DNA from: a virus
Virus record (IMG/VR): IMGVR_UViG_3300034980_000440
Coordinates: 1-27,303 of that record
DNA length: 27,303 nt
Direction: 5' to 3' (one strand)
Shown here: one piece after another, positions 1 through 6,107 of the stretch
Layout of the letters: the number at the start of each line of letters is the position of its first letter
How positions within the stretch are numbered: position 1 is the stretch's first letter
Notes under the pieces: generated by a model
Told to the model about the DNA's origin: nothing
Databases searched by the model: none
Seen by the model: the letters and a program-made list of their open reading frames with translations, nothing else
Made by a program: the position numbers and the translations under genes

Positions 1-3
1 CAT

Positions 4-330
4 ATGGGCGGTCGGATGGATGCTGATTATATTCGCCGATTTTACAAGCTAACAGAGGGTCAAGAGTTGAGCCTGCAAGAAGCGATCGAAGCCTCAAAGA
101 AAAAAGTTCTTAACTCAAAAAAGGCGTCATACGCTCAAAAGTGGCTCGACTGGTCGATCTTGAAACCGTCCGATGATGAGTTTTTGCAAGTTGTCGAAAC
201 GGTCAAAGAATGGATTCCGAAGGAGTGCTTGGAAAACGCGATCACGTATGGCACGAAGCGGAAAACATACAATCGAAAACTGAAACAAAAACTTAAACGC
301 AATCGAACGAAGCTAAGGAGAGTGCGATGA
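4..330 (+). CDS. Small basic protein, 5' end possibly outside window
   Basis: The reading frame is open from the left edge, so this may be the C-terminal part of a longer gene. Within the window, ATG codons at 4 and 16 could start it, but neither has a convincing Shine-Dalgarno site. The visible 108 residues are largely helical in character (Leu/Glu/Lys-rich, Trp at two places) and end in a very basic tail of Lys and Arg from about residue 85. The stop overlaps the ATG of the next gene by four bases (ATGA), so the two are translationally coupled and belong to the head operon. I do not recognise the family. Its position before the scaffold-like and capsid genes makes a head-assembly role likely, but this is inference from position alone. 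Confidence 0.6.
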   Translation: MGGRMDADYIRRFYKLTEGQELSLQEAIEASKKKVLNSKKASYAQKWLDWSILKPSDDEFLQVVETVKEWIPKECLENAITYGTKRKTYNRKLKQKLKRNRTKLRRVR

Positions 331-923
331 CTGAGGAAACGAAAGAAGCGACAACCCCCGAACCCGTCGAGGCTCCCGCAGTGGAGGAAGACGCAACCCC
401 GCAAGCCGAAGCAGAGATCTCTTCCGAACCGGTGGAGGAAAAAGAAGAAGCCGAAAAGCCTGCGCCAAAAAAAGCGAAGCCGAAAGCAAAAGCGAAGCGA
501 GCAAAGCCGAAAGCAAAAGCGGCACCACAGCCGGACGAAGAAGAAGTTCCGGATATGGCCGAAGCGGTATCAACGATGCAAGGCGAACTCGGCGAGCTTC
601 GCAGGAGACTCGAAGAGAAAGACGCATCGATCGAGGCTTTGAGCAATCAACAACGCGAACGATTGGAAAGCGAACGACGGCGAATCCTGGTTAACCAATG
701 GGGGTTAAGGGATGCGGCTTATCTTGCGTTGGCACCATCTATCGATCAAGCGGATCCCCTAACCGAAGAGGGGCGCGGAAAAATGATCGAATTTAGAAAT
801 AAGCACAGGGCTTTATTTGCAGGTTCTCCGAGCCTGCCCGATGTAAACGTAAGCGAGGGAGGACACGATGAAACGGCAATCCACGGAAGAATCAAGAAGT
901 TCGGCGACATCTTCAAAAAGTAA
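327..923 (+). CDS. Scaffold-like head protein with Lys/Ala/Pro-rich segment
   Basis: The protein has 198 residues. Residues 1-45 are acidic (Glu, Pro, Ala, Thr). Residues about 46-68 are a Lys-Ala-Pro segment like histone H1 tails (repeated KPKAKAK-type units). Residues about 80-125 are a strongly predicted charged coiled coil. The C-terminal third is more ordinary and ends in a basic helix. Low complexity plus coiled coil, directly upstream of the capsid gene, is the usual look of a capsid scaffolding protein; such proteins often bind the capsid lattice through a basic C-terminal helix. There is no recognisable protease motif. It starts at the ATG overlapping the previous stop, with AAGGAG just upstream. 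Its last 56 bases overlap the next gene in another frame. Scaffold is inference from composition and position. Confidence 0.75.
   Translation: MTEETKEATTPEPVEAPAVEEDATPQAEAEISSEPVEEKEEAEKPAPKKAKPKAKAKRAKPKAKAAPQPDEEEVPDMAEAVSTMQGELGELRRRLEEKDASIEALSNQQRERLESERRRILVNQWGLRDAAYLALAPSIDQADPLTEEGRGKMIEFRNKHRALFAGSPSLPDVNVSEGGHDETAIHGRIKKFGDIFKK
477..521 (+). repeat. 18-bp direct repeat, two copies
   Basis: Two identical 18-bp copies (477-494 and 504-521) with a 27-bp period lie inside the scaffold-like gene. Each encodes a Lys-Pro-Lys-Ala-Lys-Ala-type unit. They look like an in-frame duplication that expands the basic Lys/Ala/Pro stretch. Copy number may vary among relatives. Confidence 0.8.
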
Positions 924-1356
924 CAAAAGCGCGAAAGCGAAAGCGAAAGAGTTGATCCTAAAATTCGAAGCGGAAGGCGCTCTTGTATTGCAACCGGGGT
1001 CAATCCTCGGGGGGGATCCGGACTATCATTATTTCAACGTGGGATTGAATCCGAGTCCGGCGCTTCTCGCTCGGCTTTCGTCGCTTGGTTATGAGAAAGC
1101 GCCGGATCACGTTAAGAGAGTTGGTCATAGTCCCGCAGTACTTTACTGTGTACCGAAGGCTTTCTACGAATACCGCAAAGAGCAATCACGCAAAAAGCGG
1201 ATCGAAGAAGCAAACAGAGGAAAGAAGCAACGCAAGATGATGAAGCGCTTCTTCTCTGCGATGGGCAAGGAGCCCGGATTGGCCGATCGGCTTCTTTCGG
1301 GTTTCTCGTCGGGGAACGGTGCCCCACAAAGCGCCGACGATTTGAATGATGATTAA
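868..1356 (+). CDS. Accessory head protein of unknown function
   Basis: The product has 162 residues. The start at ATG 868 is supported by a strong GGGAGG site five bases upstream, although this places the first 56 bases inside the preceding gene in a different frame. The N-terminus (residues 1-28) is a Ser/Lys/Ala-rich, probably disordered tail. Residues about 30-105 look like a compact domain with alternating hydrophobic strands and a Gly-Tyr and His-rich middle. Residues about 107-135 are a very basic helix (Lys/Arg-rich), then an acidic end. I do not recognise the family. Position between the scaffold-like gene and the capsid gene suggests a head-assembly or DNA-contacting role, by inference. 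Confidence 0.75.
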   Translation: MKRQSTEESRSSATSSKSNKSAKAKAKELILKFEAEGALVLQPGSILGGDPDYHYFNVGLNPSPALLARLSSLGYEKAPDHVKRVGHSPAVLYCVPKAFYEYRKEQSRKKRIEEANRGKKQRKMMKRFFSAMGKEPGLADRLLSGFSSGNGAPQSADDLNDD

Positions 1357-1378
1357 AACTTAGAAACAGGAGAACGAG

Positions 1379-2290
1379 ATGACAGCCTACGGATCATCGA
1401 ATAAATATGCTCCGATTGCGCAGCGTTGGACGTCTGCGCTTTTGGATTACTCTCCGACCTGGTCCGCGTTTGCGGCTGTGGTCGGGAAAGAAGGGGATTC
1501 TAGTCTCCAAGTCTACCACGATCTCACAATCGGAGAGCTTTCTGGTTCTTGGACTGATGGTGGCGCAATCCCCGACGGGGATGTTGGCTCGGGTCCGGTT
1601 CAAACCATTACCGCAAGCGGCAAGGGTCTCAAAGTAACCTTGAAACGTGGTGATATTGTTCGTGACTCAACCCTGATTTCCCGAAAGTCCGCGGAGCTTG
1701 TGAACGCAGCAAAAAGGGAAATAGAGAAAGCGGTCTATACCAGTTTGGACACGTCCCCGACCACAGCCTATTCGGTCGGTGGAGGTCTGCGCAATTACCT
1801 ATCAGGAACCGGAGATCCTCACCCTCTCGAAGATGGTGTGACGACTCAGTTCAACGATCTAAACGCAGCGCTCGCAAACGACAGCCTCGAAGATGCAAGA
1901 GTCACTCTCCGACGGTGGAAGAATTTCGGGGATGGTTCTCCCCTTGGTTTGGGCGCGGGTCCTTTGGTTCTTGTAGTGCCTCCCGATCTCGAAGGGTTGG
2001 CAAACCGAATCACGGGATCGGCTTCTATGGATCACGATAGTACCGTGGGGATCTTGAATCCACACAGCCAACGGAACTACACTGTGATCTCGAGTCCATA
2101 TCTGACAAGCACCACTGAGTGGTTCTTGATCGATCCTATGGCGGCACCGGTCAAGGTTTTCGCTCCTGTTTCTCCGCATCTTGCGATCGAAGAACAAGCG
2201 GCTGATCAGCAAACTGTAATCAGCGTTACCATGGAGATTGCCGCCTTTATCGAAGGACCACCAGACGGCTTGGTTGGTTCCTCAGCATAG
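1379..2290 (+). CDS. Major capsid protein
   Basis: The product has 303 residues, the usual length for a mature-size HK97-fold capsid subunit of the Mu gpT-like type. Features that fit: an N-terminal region with Trp-rich helices; a central stretch with a basic helix (residues about 95-120) like the capsid spine helix; a strand reading LVLVVPPDLEGLANRI, and after it a segment ending in ISSPYLTSTTEWFLIDP. These two resemble conserved strands in Mu-like major head subunits. The C-terminal segment before the stop is strand-rich and hydrophobic. An AGGAGA site precedes the ATG. It follows the scaffold-like gene and precedes the connector candidate, the canonical head order. The family assignment rests on pattern recognition, not a search. 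Confidence 0.85.
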   Translation: MTAYGSSNKYAPIAQRWTSALLDYSPTWSAFAAVVGKEGDSSLQVYHDLTIGELSGSWTDGGAIPDGDVGSGPVQTITASGKGLKVTLKRGDIVRDSTLISRKSAELVNAAKREIEKAVYTSLDTSPTTAYSVGGGLRNYLSGTGDPHPLEDGVTTQFNDLNAALANDSLEDARVTLRRWKNFGDGSPLGLGAGPLVLVVPPDLEGLANRITGSASMDHDSTVGILNPHSQRNYTVISSPYLTSTTEWFLIDPMAAPVKVFAPVSPHLAIEEQAADQQTVISVTMEIAAFIEGPPDGLVGSSA

Positions 2291-2305
2291 GCGAGGGGGG
2301 AAGGT

Positions 2306-3247
2306 GTGGGAATTGCTCACGAGATCATCCAGAACGGAACAGCGACAATCCGCGTTCCGCTTGCGACTCGACTTAACGCGGCGACAGCCTCGGCAAGTTG
2401 GCTCGACCGGAGCGCGAACTCGACATCGTTGACAGCAACGATCGACGACTCGAGCGCGTCGGTTTCGTCGGTGTCTGGTGATCATTCCCTCACCCTTTCA
2501 AGCCTTGACCCTATGGGGTCACAGTCTACCGCGGATTGGTATAAATACGCTCCGGGGCGTCAGTATGTCCTTCTAAATCCAGAGGAGACAACGCGGGGTC
2601 AACTTGTCACGGTTGCCACAGCGGACGCATCGACCAACGTGATCACAATCGTCGAGGCAATTGCGGCTTCTGATACAACCGGGCTTGCCGTTTACGGTGG
2701 GCACGTCGAGGTTTCTATCCCGGCTTCTCTTACGACGAAGCGGGGGATGAACTTCCGAGTCAGAACCACAGCGACCTTCACGGAAGGCGCGAGTCTCCTG
2801 GCTACACCGGACGAAACGATCCAAGAGATGATCCATATTGTCGCACAGCCGACAAACGCGATCGTGGATCTGGAATCGTGTCTTCGTTTGTTGGAAGCGT
2901 GGCATCCGAGTGCCGCCACATCCTGGCCAGTGGCGAAGGTTCGCGCAGTCGCGGATCTCGCCGACATTCGAGTTAAGCAAGCGATCCAAGGTTTGAAAAG
3001 ATATCCCCACTTATACGGTGGGGCGTCTTGGTTTCAAGCCGGGGTCTATGCTTTGCGTTTCGTTTTGAGTGATTACGGGCTTGCGCCTCGTGATGCTGAT
3101 TTGGGGACTTATCAACTCGAGATGGACGAAATGATGCGCAGAGAGGTCGATTCTGCTTCTCTGACTTTGTCGTGGTACGACGACGACGATGACGACGTGG
3201 TGGAGGAGATCGAAGAGGCAAGGCAATCGATCCGGGTGATCCTGTGA
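2306..3247 (+). CDS. Head-tail connector-like protein
   Basis: The product has 313 residues. The start is GTG 2306, preceded by a purine-rich GAGGGGGGAAGG site. It seems to have two parts. Residues 1-170 are Ser/Thr/Ala-rich beta-type sequence. Residues about 170-285 are mostly helical, resembling the small helical adaptors that join portal and tail in siphoviruses. Near the end there is a run of six Asp (residues 292-297) followed by a Glu-rich helix and a basic end. It lies between the capsid gene and the tail-terminator candidate, where connector proteins normally sit. The stop overlaps the next start (GTGA). The connector call rests on position and helical pattern only; the N-terminal half is not recognised. 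Confidence 0.75.
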   Translation: MGIAHEIIQNGTATIRVPLATRLNAATASASWLDRSANSTSLTATIDDSSASVSSVSGDHSLTLSSLDPMGSQSTADWYKYAPGRQYVLLNPEETTRGQLVTVATADASTNVITIVEAIAASDTTGLAVYGGHVEVSIPASLTTKRGMNFRVRTTATFTEGASLLATPDETIQEMIHIVAQPTNAIVDLESCLRLLEAWHPSAATSWPVAKVRAVADLADIRVKQAIQGLKRYPHLYGGASWFQAGVYALRFVLSDYGLAPRDADLGTYQLEMDEMMRREVDSASLTLSWYDDDDDDVVEEIEEARQSIRVIL

Positions 3248-3672
3248 ACTCGAAAGAAGTGCGGGACGCACTCAAAACCGTAATCTCTGGGATCACGATA
3301 CCATCGGCTTCGAAGGCTTCGCGGGATGACGTTTTTCGATACTTGGGAGACTTGGAAGAGATGAGGCTTGATCGTGAGTTTCGGATCGATCTTGTAAGTC
3401 CCGCAGCCCCTTCGGAAAGGTTAACCGCGGGGATTTACACACAGACAGATCCCCGCGTTTGCGAGTGGGAGTTGTCTTTGGGTTATGTGATTGCAAACGG
3501 TGTTCAAGATCGAGCTTGCGAAGATGCCGATCTGATTACGGACGAACTATACAAACTCCACGAGACCACCGGGATCTTCTCGGCTTCGTGGGCGGCAAAT
3601 ACAACTGACTTTATGGACGGGATCATGCTGATCGGCTGGACCGTCACAGTCGAATACGATCGGAGGGCTTGA
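3244..3672 (+). CDS. Tail terminator / neck protein candidate
   Basis: The product has 142 residues and begins at a GTG that overlaps the previous stop by four bases, implying translational coupling. The sequence alternates helices and strands, ending in a strand-rich segment (IMLIGWTVTVEYDR) typical of tail-terminator and tail-completion proteins, which cap the tail tube and contact the head. Size and place (after the connector, directly before the tail tube gene) fit this family. No motif is decisive, so an alternative is a second head-completion protein. Confidence 0.75.
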   Translation: MNSKEVRDALKTVISGITIPSASKASRDDVFRYLGDLEEMRLDREFRIDLVSPAAPSERLTAGIYTQTDPRVCEWELSLGYVIANGVQDRACEDADLITDELYKLHETTGIFSASWAANTTDFMDGIMLIGWTVTVEYDRRA

Positions 3673-3674
3673 GA

Positions 3675-4883
3675 ATGGCTTCACCTACTAGACTAGGAAC
3701 TTTGAGAATGGGGACCGAATCAACATTTGGAACGGAAACCGGATCTTACGATTACACACTCGAGACAGAAGTCCCGAGCATTACCTTTGCGCAAGAGATA
3801 TTCGAGCGCGATGCGATCAAGAATAACTTTCACAGCCTCCAACCCTCACTCGGATCACGAGCGGGCGCGGAGATCACGTTGAAGTTTCCAATGCACGGTT
3901 TGAGCGCAACGATTCCCAGTGGCGGATCCTGGCCAACGAGCAACGCGGATTCGGTCTTGATGAAGAGTTTGCTTGGTGGGGTTCAAGCCGGGGCACACTT
4001 GACCGGAGCGGACGCAGAGGACACCGCACTCACTTCGACGGCTTCCGTTCTTTACTTTGGACCGGGGCTCTCGAATGTGCCTTGCGGATCCTTTGTGACT
4101 TGTACGGGGGCATCGGCAAAGGTGGCGAGCTGGACAAGCGTTACGGATGGCGCGGTGGACAACAACGCGACGATGCTTTTCCCAATGGAAGCGGCTCCCG
4201 TCGACGGTTCGGATATATGGGTTGCGGAAACCTGTTATATGAGCACCGATCAGCCTTCGAGCTTTTCTCTCGAATTCAAACCGAACGATACAAATCTTGG
4301 TTTGAAATTCCTTGGTGCGGTTCCATACAAATCGACGATCTCGCTAGATCCTGGTGGCGTTGCGATGATGGAGGTGACTTTCTGGTGTGGAGATGTCGAA
4401 GCGACATCGGGCGCAATGGAAACGACGCAACCAAGTCTCCCGGTCCTTCCTGCGGCTGTGCGGAATCAAGGAGCGCGAGCAACCGAGGACGCAAGCGGAA
4501 CCGAGATCGATCTGGCTTCGCTCTCGATTAGCATCGAGGGAACGGTCACCCCGATCGTAAGTCACAACGCAGCCGAAAAGGTCAAAAGCGTACTTGTGAC
4601 AGATCGGATCGTTACGATGGAAAGCACAATCGTCGCCGAAACCGGCTTTACGCTGACGGTCCCAACTTCCGGAAAAATTATGGCTATTCGCATTGGCTCA
4701 ACTCCGGGTCAAATGCTCGGCATCCTGATGCCTGCTGCGCACGAATATGAGTTGACAAGCCCGACGGATCAGGATGGTCTGTGGGCTCAAACTCGAACCT
4801 TCCGCGCAGGACGTTTCACAGGTGACTCGGCTGCGAGTGGTGGAGGTGGTGCGGATACACCTTTCCGAATTGCGTTTGGTTGA
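3675..4883 (+). CDS. Major tail tube protein
   Basis: The protein has 402 residues from ATG 3675; GGAGG lies eight bases before it, making it a better start than the TTG at 3669. The sequence is beta-rich with abundant Ser, Thr and Gly. Near residues 35-70 there is a pattern of an Arg/Asp-containing turn followed by GSRAGAEITLKFPMHG, which resembles the strand pair in tail tube proteins where the inner tube surface is built. The C-terminal 120 residues look like a further beta domain and end in a Gly-rich linker plus short strand. It precedes the chaperone and tape measure, the standard place for the tube subunit. The length is above the usual 200-300 residues, so an added surface domain is likely. 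Confidence 0.75.
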   Translation: MASPTRLGTLRMGTESTFGTETGSYDYTLETEVPSITFAQEIFERDAIKNNFHSLQPSLGSRAGAEITLKFPMHGLSATIPSGGSWPTSNADSVLMKSLLGGVQAGAHLTGADAEDTALTSTASVLYFGPGLSNVPCGSFVTCTGASAKVASWTSVTDGAVDNNATMLFPMEAAPVDGSDIWVAETCYMSTDQPSSFSLEFKPNDTNLGLKFLGAVPYKSTISLDPGGVAMMEVTFWCGDVEATSGAMETTQPSLPVLPAAVRNQGARATEDASGTEIDLASLSISIEGTVTPIVSHNAAEKVKSVLVTDRIVTMESTIVAETGFTLTVPTSGKIMAIRIGSTPGQMLGILMPAAHEYELTSPTDQDGLWAQTRTFRAGRFTGDSAASGGGGADTPFRIAFG

Positions 4884-4897
4884 TCTTGGGGGATTGC

Positions 4898-5281
4898 ATG
4901 AAATGGGTTTTCTTTATTCTTTTGGGTTTCTTCTTTGCTGGTTGTGCCTCGTCGAATTTTGGGACGTGTGCGTTGCATACTTCCCTTTCTTGCTCTATGC
5001 AATCGATTGGGGCTTGTCCGGTCTCTCCTACGGGTGATCAAGATTGGGAAGCCTGGGGAATGTGCTTGGCTTCGTCGGCTGCGGTTCGCTGTCCGTCTGG
5101 GCTTGCACGGTGCGCGGTGTCTGCTATGCTGCGAAGCAAAGGGCCAAAGTTAGTCGCGGGTGGAACAGGTTGTGACACGGACGCGGCAAAGGCCTGTGTA
5201 GACAAAGCAAACCCAACGAACGAAGACGAAGCGATCGAAGTCGTCGCTGATTGTTTCCGAGAGGTTTGCGCCTCGGAGTGA
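4898..5281 (+). CDS. Small Cys-rich lipoprotein
   Basis: The product has 127 residues from ATG 4898 (GGGGGA six bases upstream). Residues 1-15 are a signal peptide: Lys-2, a hydrophobic core, then Phe-Ala-Gly before Cys-16, a type II (lipoprotein) cleavage site. The residue after Cys-16 is Ala, not Asp, which in Gram-negative cells would send it to the outer membrane. The mature part has ten more Cys spread along it, suggesting disulfides formed outside the cytoplasm. It sits between the tail tube and the chaperone genes, an odd place for a membrane protein. Phages such as T5 (Llp) make small lipoproteins that block superinfection; that role is a guess from type and location. A lysogenic-conversion or virion lipoprotein is also possible. 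Confidence 0.8.
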   Translation: MKWVFFILLGFFFAGCASSNFGTCALHTSLSCSMQSIGACPVSPTGDQDWEAWGMCLASSAAVRCPSGLARCAVSAMLRSKGPKLVAGGTGCDTDAAKACVDKANPTNEDEAIEVVADCFREVCASE

Positions 5282-5284
5282 AAT

Positions 5285-5710
5285 ATGTCTGTTCTCGTAC
5301 CCACAAGAAGCGATCGAACGGTCGCTGTCGTTTGGACTGGTGATCAGTCCGTAAAGGAAAAACCGTCAAAGACAAAAGACAAAAAGGCGGGAGAGGGTGG
5401 AACGAGGGTCATACCATTACAAGATGCGAAGGACGCGACAGGAGCGACAGTGTTCCACGTTCGAGCACTTAACAATCGAGAACTCGAGTTTTTTTCCCAC
5501 TATCTCGCAAAAGACGGTCGACCCTTTGCAACGGATGCCGCGATTGCCTCTGTTCAAAAGGTGGTCGACGGTGGGACGGTTATCGAAGAAGAAGCGCAAC
5601 TGGTCGAGCTTATCACACAGCGGATGCCGTTCGATTGTCTTGCCTCCCTTGCGCAATTTATTATCGAACTCACGACCGGCGGCAAGATCAACGAAGCGGG
5701 GGATCTTTGA
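5285..5710 (+). CDS. Tail assembly chaperone, short form (lambda gpG-like)
   Basis: The product has 141 residues; GGAG sits six bases before the ATG. Residues 1-45 are a Lys/Gly-rich leader, and residues about 55-141 are a helical domain. It sits directly before the tape measure gene, where long-tailed phages encode a chaperone in two forms, the longer made by ribosomal frameshifting. Here the reading frame ends in CTT TGA at 5705-5710, and a second open frame without its own good start continues at +1. The short form would wrap and stabilise the tape measure during tail assembly, as known for lambda gpG. The assignment rests on position, size and the frameshift layout. Confidence 0.8.
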   Translation: MSVLVPTRSDRTVAVVWTGDQSVKEKPSKTKDKKAGEGGTRVIPLQDAKDATGATVFHVRALNNRELEFFSHYLAKDGRPFATDAAIASVQKVVDGGTVIEEEAQLVELITQRMPFDCLASLAQFIIELTTGGKINEAGDL

Positions 5711-5711
5711 C
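5696..5711 (+). other. prfB-like +1 programmed frameshift site
   Basis: The end of the chaperone short frame reads GCGGGGGATCTTTGAC. It combines a Shine-Dalgarno-like G run (5698-5702), two spacer bases, the slippery codon CTT (5705-5707), the in-frame stop TGA (5708-5710) and a C after it. The E. coli release-factor-2 gene uses AGGGGGTATCTTTGAC at the same kind of site, where tRNA-Leu slips from CUU to UUU. Slippage here would continue with GAC in the +1 frame, which stays open to 6107. The only differences in layout are the spacer (two bases against three) and the base before the G run. Confidence 0.8.
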
Positions 5712-6107
5712 TCTCGATCGTTTGATGCTTTGAAAGCGGCTGCGGTTCTTGTCGAGAGCGATCATATAACGGGGCTTCCCTATAACCTCGATTGTAACAA
5801 CTGCCCGAGGTCTTCCACCCTTGGGGATCCTCGTTGTTATAAATGGAATCAATCCGATTCCGATTATCATTTCGAACAAAAAGAGATCATCGGCCAGTCT
5901 TGGGAAGTGTGTCCCGCGGTGTACCTGTCTGATTATAGAACACGCAATCTGATGGGGTATTTCGCTGCGGCATACTCGGAAGGCGCTTACAACCTCGACG
6001 GATGGCCGGATCGCTTTTCCGCTTGGGTCGAGATTGGGCTCGTTGAGCTTCGAACCAGAGTCAACAAAAAAAGAGAAATAAGATGGCAAAAGCAAGCGGG
6101 ACAGTAA
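5709..6107 (+). CDS. Tail assembly chaperone extension (gpT-like), made by +1 frameshift
   Basis: This 132-residue segment has no start codon with a ribosome site of its own and is in the +1 frame relative to the chaperone short form. Translation would enter at GAC 5709 after slippage on CTT, giving a fusion of about 273 residues. Codon pattern and protein-like composition support real coding after 5709, while the same frame upstream is low-quality sequence. The segment holds a helix (residues 1-20), then a Cys cluster (CNNC and a third Cys about a dozen residues on) and further aromatic-rich helices. In lambda, the T extension binds the tail tube subunit and recruits it to the tape measure. 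Its end overlaps the tape measure start by 25 bases. Confidence 0.75.
   Translation, partial: DSRSFDALKAAAVLVESDHITGLPYNLDCNNCPRSSTLGDPRCYKWNQSDSDYHFEQKEIIGQSWEVCPAVYLSDYRTRNLMGYFAAAYSEGAYNLDGWPDRFSAWVEIGLVELRTRVNKKREIRWQKQAGQ

Noticed and set aside
293-646. Long minus-strand reading frames opposite the scaffold-like gene (293-646 and 313-627)
   Set aside because: They mirror the repetitive Lys/Ala/Glu codons, giving Ser/Ala- or Leu-rich nonsense, and lack ribosome sites.
5397-5708. Upstream part of the chaperone extension frame as an independent gene
   Set aside because: Sequence before 5709 in this frame is not protein-like and has no ribosome site; entry by frameshift explains the rest better.
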